Shown here piece by piece: positions 18,804 through 27,827 of a stretch of DNA of 64,000 nucleotides (positions are counted from its first letter, which is position 1; each line of letters opens with the position of its first letter). The translations under genes were made by a program, and so were the position numbers. Under the pieces are notes generated by a model. It saw nothing but the letters and a program-made list of their open reading frames with translations, was not told the origin of the DNA and ran no database searches. Source of the DNA: Halomonas cerina (GTDB taxonomy: Bacteria > Pseudomonadota > Gammaproteobacteria > Pseudomonadales > Halomonadaceae); the NCBI RefSeq assembly GCF_014192215.1, contig NZ_JACHXP010000018.1:1-64000 (forward strand). The letters run 5' to 3'.

Positions 18804-19393
18804 GCTTCGTCTCCTTCGCTGATGGGGGCCGCGGGCACACGGGCCAGGGGCGCCTGCTGCACAGGATAGAGGGTATAGACCAGCGTCACGGTCTTGATCT
18901 CGGCCGGCAGATCGCGGGTCAGTTGGAAGACCAGCGGTGCCTCGAATCCCTCGCCGGCGGCGAGTTGCTGCTCCTGGAAGCAGAAGCAGGCCAGCTTGCG
19001 CAGGTGCAGCGACGCCTCCGCGGGGGAGACGCTGGGGACGGCACGTGCGCGAGTCGTCTGGTCGCCCAGGTTGCGGAAGGTGAAGCGCACTTCCTCCCGC
19101 TGCCCGGGGTGCAGTCTCATCTGGCGAATGTCCGATTCGAGCTGCCATGGCAGCCCTTGGCTGCCCCGGGTGATGAACTGCATGGTGACCGTGCGCGAGG
19201 TGTCGACATCATCGTGGGCCAGCGTCTGAGCACTCCCGCTGGTCTTGCCATTGAGCCCCGTGACCTGGCAGAAGACGTCATAGAGCGGCACCAAGGCGAA
19301 GGCGAAGGCAAACATCCCGGCCAGGACCACCAGGGTCCGCATCACGGTACGCCGAACGCCGGGGCGAGGGTCGGGGGCGGAACGATGCGACAT
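18800..19393 (-). CDS. ctaG: Cytochrome c oxidase assembly protein Cox11 (CtaG)
   Basis: This 197-residue copper chaperone for the CuB site of subunit I has an N-terminal membrane helix (about 17-40, ending VPLYDVFCQVTGLNGK, with the conserved Cys) and a periplasmic immunoglobulin-like domain. That domain holds the copper-binding motif LACFCFQEQ (about 134-142). GGAGG lies five bases before the ATG. It sits between ctaD and ctaE, as in alpha- and gammaproteobacterial caa3/aa3 operons. Confidence 0.95.
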   Translation of the reverse strand: MSHRSAPDPRPGVRRTVMRTLVVLAGMFAFAFALVPLYDVFCQVTGLNGKTSGSAQTLAHDDVDTSRTVTMQFITRGSQGLPWQLESDIRQMRLHPGQREEVRFTFRNLGDQTTRARAVPSVSPAEASLHLRKLACFCFQEQQLAAGEGFEAPLVFQLTRDLPAEIKTVTLVYTLYPVQQAPLARVPAAPISEGDEA

Positions 19394-19414
19394 GCGGACC
19401 TCCGGGGGAGAGGG

Positions 19415-21046
19415 TCAGGGTTGGTCTGGCTTGAAATCGGGGGGCGTATCGAAGGTATGCAGCGGCGCCGGGCTGGGCACGGTCCACTCCAGGTCCTCGG
19501 CGCCTTCCCAGGCCTGCGCCGGGGCCTTCTCGCCGCCCCGAATGCAGAGGATCACCACGGCAACGAAGAGCAGCTGCGAGGCGCCGAACAGGAAAGCGCC
19601 AAGGCTGGTCACCATGTTGAAGTCGGCGAACTGCAGCGCGTAGTCGGGAATGCGCCGCGGCATGCCGGCAAGCCCCGAAAAGTGCATGGGAAAGAAGGTC
19701 AGGTTCACGCCGATCACCGACAGCCAGAAGTGCCACTGCGCGAGTCGGAGATGAGGATAGTGACCGGTCCACTTGGGCAGCCAGTAGTAGACCCCCGCCA
19801 TGATGGCGAACACCGCCCCGGGCACGAGGACATAGTGGAAGTGCGCCACCACGAAGTAGGTGTCATGGTACTGGAAATCGGCCGGCGCGATGGCCAGCAT
19901 CAGTCCCGAGAAACCGCCGATGGTGAACAGCACCACGAAGGCCAGGGCGAACAGCATCGGCGGTTCGAAGGTGATCGAACCCTGGAACAGGGTGGCGATC
20001 CAGTTGAAGACCTTCACCCCGGTAGGCACCGCGATCAGCATGGTGGTGTACATGAAGAACAGCTCCGCGACCAGCGGCAACCCCACGATGAACATGTGAT
20101 GCGCCCAGACCAGGAAGGACAGGATCGCGATGGAGGCCGTGGCGTAGACCATCGAGGCGTAGCCGAACAGCCGCTTGCGGGCGAAGGTGGGAATGATCAC
20201 CGAGACGATGCCGAAGGCCGGGAGGATCATGATGTAGACCTCGGGATGGCCGAAGAACCAGAATAGGTGCTGGAAGAGCACCGGGTCACCCCCACCGGCG
20301 GCATTGAAGAAGCTGGTGCCGAAGTTGATGTCCAGCAGCATCATGGTGATCACCCCGGCCAGTACCGGCATCACCGCGATCAGCAGGAAGGCGGTGATCA
20401 GCCAGGTCCAGACGAACAGTGGCATATCCATCATGCGCATCCCCGGCGCCCGCAGGTTGAGGATGGTGGCGATGATGTTGATCGCCCCGAGGATGGAGCT
20501 GATGCCGGCCAGGTGCAAAGAGAAGATAAAGAAGGTGGTGGACGGCGGCGCGTAGGTCGTGGACAGCGGTGCATAGAAAGTCCAGCCGAAGTCGGGACCG
20601 CCCCCCGGCATGAACAGCGTGGCGAGCAACAGCGTGAAGGCCACCGGCAGCAACCAGAAGCTGAAGTTGTTGAGCCGGGGCAGCGCCATGTCCGGCGCGC
20701 CGACCTGTAGCGGCACCATCCAGTTGGCCAGGCCCACGAAGGCGGGCATCACGGCGCCGAACACCATGATCAGGCCGTGCATGGTGGTCATCTGGTTAAA
20801 GAACTCCGGCTGCACCAACTGCAGGCCGGGCTGGAAGAGCTCCGCCCGGACCACCATGGCGAAAATTCCGCCGATGAAGAACATGGTGAGCGAGAAGATC
20901 AGATAGAGGGTACCGATCTCCTTGTGGTTGGTGGTCAGCACCCAGCGCATCAGCCCCCGCGGGCGGTCATGATGCGCCCCGGCCATGCCACCGGCGGTGG
21001 CCTCGCTGTACTGGGGGGCCGGCTTGGGAGGCAGGTGAGTCGCCAT
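19415..21046 (-). CDS. ctaD: Cytochrome c oxidase subunit I
   Basis: This 543-residue, 12-helix heme-copper oxidase catalytic subunit holds low-spin heme a and the heme a3-CuB centre. [12 protein letters not shown] carries a heme a ligand. [17 protein letters not shown] gives the CuB His and the cross-linked Tyr. [10 protein letters not shown] gives two more CuB histidines. [19 protein letters not shown] carries heme a3 and heme a ligands. The EVY motif marks a type A1 oxidase with K- and D-channels. GGGAG precedes the ATG. It lies between ctaC and ctaG. Confidence 0.98.
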   Translation of the reverse strand: MATHLPPKPAPQYSEATAGGMAGAHHDRPRGLMRWVLTTNHKEIGTLYLIFSLTMFFIGGIFAMVVRAELFQPGLQLVQPEFFNQMTTMHGLIMVFGAVMPAFVGLANWMVPLQVGAPDMALPRLNNFSFWLLPVAFTLLLATLFMPGGGPDFGWTFYAPLSTTYAPPSTTFFIFSLHLAGISSILGAINIIATILNLRAPGMRMMDMPLFVWTWLITAFLLIAVMPVLAGVITMMLLDINFGTSFFNAAGGGDPVLFQHLFWFFGHPEVYIMILPAFGIVSVIIPTFARKRLFGYASMVYATASIAILSFLVWAHHMFIVGLPLVAELFFMYTTMLIAVPTGVKVFNWIATLFQGSITFEPPMLFALAFVVLFTIGGFSGLMLAIAPADFQYHDTYFVVAHFHYVLVPGAVFAIMAGVYYWLPKWTGHYPHLRLAQWHFWLSVIGVNLTFFPMHFSGLAGMPRRIPDYALQFADFNMVTSLGAFLFGASQLLFVAVVILCIRGGEKAPAQAWEGAEDLEWTVPSPAPLHTFDTPPDFKPDQP

Positions 21047-21099
21047 CGAAAATCTCCCTGGTTGGCATCACGATAAAGAAGCGGAAAGGCTCGGCCCTA

Positions 21100-22218
21100 C
21101 TACTCGGAGAGTTGCTCGGCGATTTCCGAGGGTTGCACGATGTCGCCGGTCTCGTTGCCCCAGGCATTGCGCTCCCAGGTGATCACGGCGGCGATCTCCA
21201 CCGGATTAAGCGTGCTGCGGAAGGCCGGCATGGCGGTGCCGGACACGCCGTTGACCACGGTATCGATATGCCGCGCGCGCTCATCCAGCATCGCCTGGTT
21301 ACCGGCCAGGGCCGGGAAGGTGGGCGGACTGCCCGACCCATCGGGTTGATGGCATGAGGCACAGATCGAGCCATAGACCTTCTCGCCGCGCGTCATCAGT
21401 TCGTCCAGGCCCCACTCGCGATCGATTCCCATGGCGGCCTGGGTGGCGGCCTCCTTGCGCTGGGCCAGCCACTGATCGAACTGCTCCGGCTCGACCGCCT
21501 CCACCACCACCGGCATGAAGCCATGATCCCGGCCGCAGAGCTCGGCGCACTGGCCGCGGTAGATCCCCGGTTCGTTGATCCGTACCCAGTTCTCGTTGAC
21601 GAAGCCCGGGATGGCATCCTGCTTGACGGCCAGGTCCGGTACCCACCAGGAGTGCACGACGTCATCCGAGGTCATCAGCAAACGGACCTTCTGCCCGACC
21701 GGCAGCACCAGGGGTTCGTCTACCTCGAGCAGGTAATTCTCTCCCTTCTCGTCACCACCGGCGATCTGCTCGCGGGGAGTCCCCAGGTTGGAGGTGAAGG
21801 CGACCTCCTCGCCGAGGTACTCGTAGCGCCAGCGCCACTGCTGGCCGGTGACCATCACATCGAGATCAGCCTGTGACGCGTCATACATGGTCCTCAGGGT
21901 GGCCGTGGCCGGCAAGGCCATGCCAATGAGGATCAGCAGCGGGATGGCCGTCCAGATGACCTCGACGGTGGTATGCTCGTGGAACTGAGCAGCACTTGCG
22001 CCTTGAGAGCGCCGATAGCGGAAGAGCGAATAGAACATCGCCCCGAAGACGAGGACCCCGATGACCACGCAGATCCAGAAGATCACCATGTGCAGGGAGT
22101 AGATGTCCCGGCTGACGTCGGTCACGCCCACAGGCATGTTCCAGCCGTTGGCCAAGGCCGCCTGGGGGATGCCGGCCAGGGCCAGTGCTCCCGTCGCCCA
22201 CACGAGCATCGTGCGCAT
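21100..22218 (-). CDS. ctaC: Cytochrome c oxidase subunit II with fused cytochrome c domain (caa3 type)
   Basis: This 372-residue protein has a signal peptide (about 1-24, cleaved near ALANG), two membrane helices (about 42-64 and 87-106), and a cupredoxin CuA domain with HSWWVPDLAVKQDAIPG and GQCAELCGRDHGFM (about 219-232). A C-terminal cytochrome c domain follows, with the CASCH heme-binding motif (about 289-293) and a distal Met in GTAMPAF. The fusion identifies a caa3-type enzyme, which takes electrons through its own tethered heme c. GGAGG precedes the start. It is the first structural gene of the oxidase operon. Confidence 0.97.
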   Translation of the reverse strand: MRTMLVWATGALALAGIPQAALANGWNMPVGVTDVSRDIYSLHMVIFWICVVIGVLVFGAMFYSLFRYRRSQGASAAQFHEHTTVEVIWTAIPLLILIGMALPATATLRTMYDASQADLDVMVTGQQWRWRYEYLGEEVAFTSNLGTPREQIAGGDEKGENYLLEVDEPLVLPVGQKVRLLMTSDDVVHSWWVPDLAVKQDAIPGFVNENWVRINEPGIYRGQCAELCGRDHGFMPVVVEAVEPEQFDQWLAQRKEAATQAAMGIDREWGLDELMTRGEKVYGSICASCHQPDGSGSPPTFPALAGNQAMLDERARHIDTVVNGVSGTAMPAFRSTLNPVEIAAVITWERNAWGNETGDIVQPSEIAEQLSE

Positions 22219-22341
22219 CGACGCCTCCTGAACAGAGTTGTTGTATTAGCCACGCCTTGATCGAGTATAGAAGAGTGAATCGCCAGGGCTGGGCGTGTGC
22301 CGGCCACGTTCGGTAAACGCGCTTATCAACGCTCGTCCGCA

Positions 22342-22515
22342 TCATCCCGCCGCCAGGTGAGCGATGAGCGCGACCAGCACCACCAGCACCACCCCCATCA
22401 CGATGCCGGCGACGATGAAGGCGCGCCCGTCACCTCTCCCGAAATCCTCACGTCGCCGCGCCTCTTTCTGGACGCCGAAGAAGGCCGCCAGTACCGACTT
22501 GATCACGCGCCACAT
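22342..22515 (-). CDS. DUF2970 small membrane protein
   Basis: This 57-residue protein starts MWRVIKSVLAAFFGVQ and continues KEARRREDF, the recognisable DUF2970 core. It ends in one strong membrane helix (about 33-54, FIVAGIVMGVVLVVLVALIA). DUF2970 proteins occur near cytochrome oxidase genes in many gammaproteobacteria; their role is unknown. A purine-rich GGGAGACGGGGGG stretch precedes the ATG. It lies 123 bp upstream of ctaC on the same strand and may be co-expressed with the oxidase operon. It is short enough to be missed by length-filtered gene callers. Confidence 0.8.
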   Translation of the reverse strand: MWRVIKSVLAAFFGVQKEARRREDFGRGDGRAFIVAGIVMGVVLVVLVALIAHLAAG

Positions 22516-22717
22516 CCCCCCGTCTCCCTTGCCTGGCCTCCCTGGCTTGAGGCTAGGTCATGGCATACGGCGCGGCGCGTCCATGGATTTCACGTTCTCC
22601 CTGACGAAGGTCAAGCGATCGTTCGCCGCAACGCAGAAAAATCCCGGCCATCATCTATACTCAACATGCTTGATGACAGCGTGACCGCTTCCTCGGAAAA
22701 GCATGACAGGAGCCTCC

Positions 22718-23074
22718 ATGAGCGAACGCAAAGACAACCCGCTACAACCCGGCATGGCGGCCACCGGGCCGTTGTTCGAATGGTGGACCGCGCAGTGGCT
22801 GCAGGGGTCCAACCCCGTGGCGCGCATGCAACTGGCCTGGATGGAGAGCCTGGCGGATGCCATGCAATTCGAGGCCCAGTTCCTGCAGGCCATGGCCAAG
22901 AGTGGACAGCGCATGGCCAACAGCTTCGACAAGGACAACCCCGAGGCCGCGGCCGACATGCAGGCCCGCTATCAGGAAATGATGGAGGAGATTACCGATG
23001 CCCACATGAAGCGCCTGCAGAAGGCAGCCGACCTCTCCCATGAGTTCCGCCGCCGGGTGTGGGAAGAGATCTGA
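22718..23074 (+). CDS. Small helical protein of unknown function
   Basis: This 118-residue, all-alpha looking protein is rich in Met, Ala and Gln with regular amphipathic heptads. AGGAG lies five bases upstream of the ATG. It has no signal peptide or membrane segment. The length and amphipathic composition recall phasins or other polyhydroxyalkanoate-granule proteins, but no diagnostic motif is visible, so this is only a suggestion. It is a single gene, convergent with lrgB. Confidence 0.65.
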   Translation: MSERKDNPLQPGMAATGPLFEWWTAQWLQGSNPVARMQLAWMESLADAMQFEAQFLQAMAKSGQRMANSFDKDNPEAAADMQARYQEMMEEITDAHMKRLQKAADLSHEFRRRVWEEI

Positions 23075-23079
23075 TCGCG

Positions 23080-23128
23080 CCACCCGGGTGTGCTGGTTTC
23101 CTACGTATGGCCGGGGACGCCCGGGTGG
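23080..23128. terminator. Possible bidirectional terminator between convergent genes
   Basis: CCACCCGGG (23080-23088) can pair with CCCGGGTGG (23120-23128), a perfect nine-base stem with a loop of about 31 bases. It lies between the small helical protein gene and lrgB. There is no T-run, so the call is weak. Confidence 0.35.
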
Positions 23129-23161
23129 GATGTTCGGGGGATAGTGACGCAGCGCGAAGGA

Positions 23162-23896
23162 CTATCCCCCCAGCCCGAAGAGTCGCGTGAGCAAGGGCAG
23201 CAGGAAGGCCGTGAGCATCCCGGTAAGCCCCATGGCCAGTCCCGAGAAGGCCCCTGCCACCGCGCCCAGGCGGGCGAAAGCGTGGGCCGTTCCGAAACCG
23301 TGGGCCGAAAGCCCCAGCGTGAATCCCTGTACCGCCGGGTCCTTGATCCCCAGGAGCTTGAACACCCAGGGGCCCAGCGCACAACCGATCGACCCCGTGA
23401 TCAACACCAGCCCCGCCGCCAGGGACGGGATGCCACCGATCTGCTCAGCGATCCCCATGGCGATGGGCGATGTCACGGACCGGGGGGCCAGCGAAAGCAG
23501 CGTGACGGGACGGGCCCCCAGCAGCATGGCCATGCCCAGTGTGGACGCCACCGCGGTGACGATGCCCGCCACACACGCCATCAGCAAGGGCACCAGCAGG
23601 CGACGGATACGCTCGCGATGGTCATAGAGTGGGATGGCCAGTGCCACGGTGGCCGGCCCCAGTAGGAAGTGAATGAACTGGGCCCCCTCGAAATAGGTGG
23701 CATACGGCATGTCCACCAGCAGCAGGAAGCCGATCAGCATGAGGATGGCCAGCGTCACCGGATGCAGCAGAGGTGTACCGCCCAAGGCACGATTGATGCG
23801 CACCGCCAGCATGAAGGCCAGCAGGGTCATCAGCAGCGAGAGCAGAGGATTGCCGGAAAGATAGACCCACAGCTGGTCCAGGGTAGCCACTATCAT
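23162..23896 (-). CDS. lrgB: LrgB/CidB-family membrane protein
   Basis: This 244-residue protein has about seven to eight membrane helices. Family motifs are ALLGPATVALAIPLY-like (FLLGPATVALAIPLYDHRE, about 90-108), LAPRSVTSPIAMGIAEQIGG (about 151-170), GLVLITGSIGCALGPWV, and GLSAHGFGTAHAF near the C-terminus. LrgB acts with LrgA in control of murein hydrolase activity, pyruvate or glycolate movement, and programmed lysis, depending on species. The start at 23896 overlaps the lrgA stop by four bases (ATGA). The open frame continues upstream inside lrgA without similarity. Confidence 0.9.
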   Translation of the reverse strand: MIVATLDQLWVYLSGNPLLSLLMTLLAFMLAVRINRALGGTPLLHPVTLAILMLIGFLLLVDMPYATYFEGAQFIHFLLGPATVALAIPLYDHRERIRRLLVPLLMACVAGIVTAVASTLGMAMLLGARPVTLLSLAPRSVTSPIAMGIAEQIGGIPSLAAGLVLITGSIGCALGPWVFKLLGIKDPAVQGFTLGLSAHGFGTAHAFARLGAVAGAFSGLAMGLTGMLTAFLLPLLTRLFGLGG

Positions 23897-24270
23897 GGTT
23901 CGTTTCCTGGCCGACCGGTGCGCACGGCATGCTGACGACTCAGGCGATCCAGCACCCAGCCGGTCACGCCCAGGGTCACCAGCGTGGAGCCGACCAGGGT
24001 CAGCATGATGGCCCACAGGTCTTCTCCGATCAGCCGGAAGTGGACCATCACCCCCACCCCGGCCGGCACGAACAGCAGGGTCAGATAGCGCAGGAGGCCT
24101 TCGCCGGCCAGACGCAGACTGGTCGGTACCTTGCCGTGGACCATCAGCACCACCAGCAGGATCACCATGCCGACCACCGGTCCCGGAATCGGCAGGGCCA
24201 GCCCCCTGGCCACCAGTTCGCCGGCAAACTGACAGGCCAGCAACACGCTCATTCCCAGGATCAGCGGCAT
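23893..24270 (-). CDS. lrgA: LrgA/CidA-family holin-like membrane protein
   Basis: This 125-residue, four-helix protein of the holin-like LrgA/CidA family contains LPIPGPVVGMVILLVVL (about 31-47) and LLFVPAGVGVMVHFRLIG (about 71-88), both diagnostic. It is thought to form small membrane pores or transport partners with LrgB. The start at 24270 is chosen over an upstream ATG at 24288 because GGAGGAG stands six bases before it. With lrgB it forms a two-gene unit next to tRNA-Pro and the eCIS island. Confidence 0.88.
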   Translation of the reverse strand: MPLILGMSVLLACQFAGELVARGLALPIPGPVVGMVILLVVLMVHGKVPTSLRLAGEGLLRYLTLLFVPAGVGVMVHFRLIGEDLWAIMLTLVGSTLVTLGVTGWVLDRLSRQHAVRTGRPGNEP

Positions 24271-24392
24271 ACCGATCTCCTCCTCCATGGGTCGCAACAG
24301 TGATACCCTGTCAGAATAGCGTGGCAGGGGCGGGCAAGCCGACACCCTGTAGCTTGCTTGGCAACCGATTGAAACGAAAGTGCAAAAGGGGC

Positions 24393-24421
24393 TTTTCATT
24401 TGCCGAGGAACGCGCTAGTAT
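24393..24421 (+). promoter_or_regulatory. Candidate promoter of tRNA-Pro
   Basis: TTTTCA (24393-24398) and TAGTAT (24416-24421) are 17 bp apart and lie about 50 bp upstream of the tRNA. Each box matches consensus at four of six positions. Confidence 0.35.
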
Positions 24422-24474
24422 ACGCCTCGTTCTAGGGGACCATAAGCCAAGGGCCCGGATCACCGGAACGGTGT

Positions 24475-24551
24475 CGGAGCGTGGCGCAGCTTGGTAGCGC
24501 GTTGCAATGGGGTTGCAAAGGTCGCAGGTTCGAATCCTGTCGCTCCGACCA
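24475..24551 (+). tRNA. tRNA-Pro (anticodon GGG)
   Basis: This is a 77-base gene with a full cloverleaf: acceptor stem CGGAGCG/CGCTCCG with discriminator A and encoded CCA; D-arm GCGC-AGCTTGGTA-GCGC; anticodon stem TTGCA/TGCAA with loop ATGGGGT (anticodon GGG, reads CCC); and T-arm with GGTTCGAATCC. C at position 1 is usual for bacterial tRNA-Pro. It is followed directly by an intrinsic terminator. It marks the left side of the accessory island, and tRNA 3' ends are common integration sites. Confidence 0.97.
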
Positions 24552-24564
24552 GAAACATCAAGAG

Positions 24565-24602
24565 AAACCGCCACTTACGGGTCATGCCGGGTGGCGGTTT
24601 TT
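24565..24602 (+). terminator. Intrinsic terminator of tRNA-Pro
   Basis: AAACCGCCAC (24565-24574) pairs with GTGGCGGTTT (24591-24600), ten base pairs, and the T-run reads TTTTT across the end of the stem. This is the standard terminator for the tRNA transcript. Confidence 0.85.
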
Positions 24603-24791
24603 CGTTGGGTGATAGTCTAGGTGATGAGAGTCTCCAGCGGGTTTGTCGGTGACGATCTCACGCAGTACCGGCCGGTGTTAAGGCTTGACCTTCTTGGGGC
24701 GATCTCGGCGCGCCATGATTGCTGCTCTCGATGATGAGGATGGTGGCAGCGATCAAGTATATCCTGTTTGTAAACAGCCTCTTAGGGCGCG

Positions 24792-25217
24792 TCACCGAAT
24801 GTCCGTTTCCCCGCCCACATACCGGCGACCGTCAAAGCAGTAGACGGTCACCCCAATACCTGCCAGCGTGTCGTCATCCTGGTCGGCGGGTAGCGATTCG
24901 ACGACAGAAAAATCCCTCAACCCCCTACGCACGCCCGCTTCCGGTTCCGGATCGGAAATACCAGGGACGGTGGCCAGTTCGTGGCCGCAGTCGCCGCGTT
25001 GCACGAACAGGCGCCAATACATGGCTTCAAGATTGACCGCTTCGCGCTCGGGCGGCACGAGCACCACCGGCGAGCCAGCGCCGTCCAGGTCCAGGTGGGG
25101 AACGACATGGGTCTCGACGATCCAACGAGAGTACCCGTCTGCATCCCGCACGGGCGTGCGCACATAGGGAATCGGAACGCAGGGGCCCGGCAACGGTGGC
25201 GGATGATGTTCGGTCAT
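24792..25217 (-). CDS. Unknown protein coupled to the protease-like eCIS cargo
   Basis: This 141-residue soluble, acidic protein has no signal peptide or membrane helix. It begins with a Pro-rich stretch (HHPPPLPGPCVPIP), has VLVPPEREAVNLEAMYWRLF in the middle and GIGVTVYCFDGRRYV near the end. I do not recognise the family. Its ATG overlaps the stop of the upstream DUF4157/M35-like gene (ATGA), so the two are translationally coupled and probably function as a pair. It could be an immunity protein, a chaperone or a loading adaptor for that cargo. It is the last gene of the island operon; no clear terminator follows, only a CTGTT/AACAG dyad near 24767. Confidence 0.6.
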   Translation of the reverse strand: MTEHHPPPLPGPCVPIPYVRTPVRDADGYSRWIVETHVVPHLDLDGAGSPVVLVPPEREAVNLEAMYWRLFVQRGDCGHELATVPGISDPEPEAGVRRGLRDFSVVESLPADQDDDTLAGIGVTVYCFDGRRYVGGETDIR

Positions 25218-27736
25218 GGCTGGTTATTGCGGCTGTTGCGGACGTTTTGCTTGATAAACGTCTCGTATTTCGACTTAAGCGCGGCGTCGATGTTGTCGGC
25301 GGCTTCGATAATAACCGGCAGCAGCCGTTCCACTCGGTCACGATCACTGCTCAGCGCGAAATAGGCATCGATGAGATAAACTTTCCGGCCCGGCGACCCC
25401 TGTGGCCCACCGCTCTCCCAGCGCATCCGTAATGGCGGCGTGGTGTCCTTCTCTACCTCTAGGCCTTCCCGTGTTGCACGCTGCAAAAGGGACAGACGGT
25501 CCCGGATGGCGGCGACGGTGGTCTGCTCGCGGAAGGTTGGCGGCGCATCCCCCGGGGCGCGGTGGATATCGAAGGCGGCGATCAGAGTGTCAAAAACCCT
25601 GTCATAGTAAGTATTCACAGCGCTTACGTCCTGTCCGCTCTGGCGCGCGATGTTGACCCGCCGATATAGGCTACTGACATCCTGGCTGCCCCAGGTCAGC
25701 CAGGTTTCCAGCCAGGCCAGTCCCTGTCGGGCCTTTTCCTCTTCCGCCGGGCTCATTCCGGCGGTTGTGTCGGATGCGCCTGGCGGAGCGCACATGCCGG
25801 CCTTCCCGTTGAGGCAGAGCACCATCAGCGTGTAGCTATCGGTATTGGTCTCCGCGATGCCCGGGTACTGGGACAGGAACTCGATCAACCTGCGGTGGCC
25901 GTAGGCCGTATCCTTCGTTCCGAGCGACCCGTGCCCGGCCTCATGCATGATAATGAAGGCCTTGCTTTCCTTGTTATTAAGGCCGTGAAACGTCACGGCC
26001 TCGAAAAATCGATGGCACACCGTCATTTGCGCTGATGATCCGGTGCCGTTGTTGAAGGCCACTGCCGAGTCGCACACGGCGTTGCATTGCGTGCCGTGGC
26101 GATTGTTGGTACGCACGACATTATCGACGTGATCGCGCCACTTCTTCAGATTGCTCTTGATGGTACTGCGCCGCCCCGTACCGCCGAAATAGGCATTCAA
26201 GGCCGGATCCCCTTCCGCATGGCCCGGGGTCAGCTTGCCGACGGCCTTGTCCAGCCAATCTTTGGAATCGTCGATGGCGTCGGTCAGCACGGTGTCCTCC
26301 GACGCCGTCAGAGACCGGAACTGCGCCGCGCCCGGCGGACAAGGCAGTGTTTTTGAAGTGGCTCCCGGCGGCACAATCTCCACCTTCCGTCGAAGCCGAT
26401 AGCTGCTGACGCCGCTGCTGGCATTGGGATGGGCATTCTTAACCCGTAGCGGTGGTGAAGGGTGTGGGCATACACCCGGGTCATCGTGGTTATTGGCGGC
26501 CAACTCGGCGTCCACCGCATCCAGCCGATCATCCGCGAGGCTCGCACCGAAATCCACCCGCTCGTCCTCGCTGATGAACCCCTCCAGTTCCAACGTACAA
26601 CCCTGGTGAGCCGTAGCCAGCTTCTTGATCTTGTTCTTATCCTCGGCATCGAGCGAGGAACTGCCCCGTGCGAAGAAAATGTCCTCGTCCCTGCCCCCGC
26701 TGCGCTGGCCCTCAACCCGGTATTGTTCCGATGCCACCGTCCCGGCCTGGTGCTGGGGGACTTCTCGTTTGGAGCGGATTTCGTCCAGGCAGCGCAGTGT
26801 GTTCTGATCAACGACACCGGCTGTCACGCCGGGAATCGTTTCGGCGGTCTGGAAGGCTTCAACGCCCTGTTCTGTGTCGTCGCCGAAATCACGGTCCACG
26901 CCATCGTTACGCCGGCCATGCGGGCCGAGGTTGTAACCCAGGTCTACCAACGCTTGTTGGACGAGCCCGATGGCTACCGGCGCGAAATCGCCGTTGCTTA
27001 AGGTGCGCGCACCCTGGAAGACCTCCATCAGCACTGACTCTTCCGGAAAAAACACCGGGGAAGTGCGCGCTGCCAACACGGCCGGATCGCAAGCCCGTTG
27101 GATGCTTGGGCGGCCGGCAGACTGCTGCAGGACATGGGTCAACTCATGGGCCAGCAGGTGCCGCCCTTCCCTAGTCTCCGGGGCATATTGGCCTTCCGCG
27201 AAGCCGATATCCGGCCCGACGGTGAATGCCCGGGCGCCCATGGCAGTCGCCACCGCCGAAGCCTCCCCGCCAGTATGCACCTGCACGCTTGAGAAATCGG
27301 CGTCCAATCGGGACTCGAAGAACCGACGCGCATCATGCGGCAAGGGGCGCCCCATCCCCAATCCAAGATCGCCACGTACGGTCGCATCCAGTCGGGCGCC
27401 TGGCGCAACACTCTTTCTCTGGATCGCTTCTTCGTCGGCATTCGCCGCCGGCTGTCGCTGTACTGCCGACTCATGGGTGCACACGACCTGATCGGCAATG
27501 CGGCCGGCCTCTTGTTCGAAGTTGTCGTTGACCGGACCGACGCGTAGTTTCGTCTGAATACCTTCCTCGGATTGGCACTTGGGGCACGTGCCGCCGCAAG
27601 CGCAAGCTGGCTTGCGTTGTATTTGGGCCACAGGCGCCGAACCACAGCTTGGCACAACCGTCGCCGCTGGCTGCCGTCCGGCCGCCTTGGGCCGTTGTAC
27701 AGCAACCCTGGACGTGAACGCAGATATCGAGGGCAT
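25214..27736 (-). CDS. DUF4157 eCIS cargo with M35 (aspzincin)-like metalloprotease signature
   Basis: This 840-residue modular protein has a Cys-rich knuckle CACGGTCPKC at about 45-54, then a DUF4157 domain (about 120-205) with HELTH at 197-201. DUF4157 is known as a common N-terminal marker of eCIS-associated toxins. A peptidoglycan-binding-like helical domain follows (about 232-320), then an OmpA-like segment (about 350-455). A domain with HEAGH (598-602) and GTKDTAYG (606-613) reproduces the HExxH plus GTxDxxYG pattern of M35 zinc endopeptidases. A C-terminal region of about 150 residues is unassigned. The start at 27736 (ATG, GGGAG nine bases upstream) is preferred to an upstream GTG at 27766. 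There is no Sec signal, consistent with loading into the particle. Its target is unknown. Confidence 0.8.
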   Translation of the reverse strand: MPSISAFTSRVAVQRPKAAGRQPAATVVPSCGSAPVAQIQRKPACACGGTCPKCQSEEGIQTKLRVGPVNDNFEQEAGRIADQVVCTHESAVQRQPAANADEEAIQRKSVAPGARLDATVRGDLGLGMGRPLPHDARRFFESRLDADFSSVQVHTGGEASAVATAMGARAFTVGPDIGFAEGQYAPETREGRHLLAHELTHVLQQSAGRPSIQRACDPAVLAARTSPVFFPEESVLMEVFQGARTLSNGDFAPVAIGLVQQALVDLGYNLGPHGRRNDGVDRDFGDDTEQGVEAFQTAETIPGVTAGVVDQNTLRCLDEIRSKREVPQHQAGTVASEQYRVEGQRSGGRDEDIFFARGSSSLDAEDKNKIKKLATAHQGCTLELEGFISEDERVDFGASLADDRLDAVDAELAANNHDDPGVCPHPSPPLRVKNAHPNASSGVSSYRLRRKVEIVPPGATSKTLPCPPGAAQFRSLTASEDTVLTDAIDDSKDWLDKAVGKLTPGHAEGDPALNAYFGGTGRRSTIKSNLKKWRDHVDNVVRTNNRHGTQCNAVCDSAVAFNNGTGSSAQMTVCHRFFEAVTFHGLNNKESKAFIIMHEAGHGSLGTKDTAYGHRRLIEFLSQYPGIAETNTDSYTLMVLCLNGKAGMCAPPGASDTTAGMSPAEEEKARQGLAWLETWLTWGSQDVSSLYRRVNIARQSGQDVSAVNTYYDRVFDTLIAAFDIHRAPGDAPPTFREQTTVAAIRDRLSLLQRATREGLEVEKDTTPPLRMRWESGGPQGSPGRKVYLIDAYFALSSDRDRVERLLPVIIEAADNIDAALKSKYETFIKQNVRNSRNNQP

Positions 27737-27827
27737 AACGAAAGTCTCCCGGCTACTCTCGGCCACACAGGGCCCGCAACCTTACTGACTGACGAGTACG
27801 ATCCTGGCGTTTGCCCGATTTGTGGAA

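Noticed and set aside
24475-24551. A full tRNA 3'-end duplication as attR at the right island edge
   Set aside because: No exact copy of the tRNA 3' end of useful length exists near 58.2-58.3 kb; only an 8-9 bp core and a 10-bp flank match were seen, too short to call att sites.
24650-24720. Transposase remnant left of the eCIS operon
   Set aside because: A 12-codon minus-strand frame and a following in-frame-like stretch look loosely transposase-like, but the fragment is too short to support any family.
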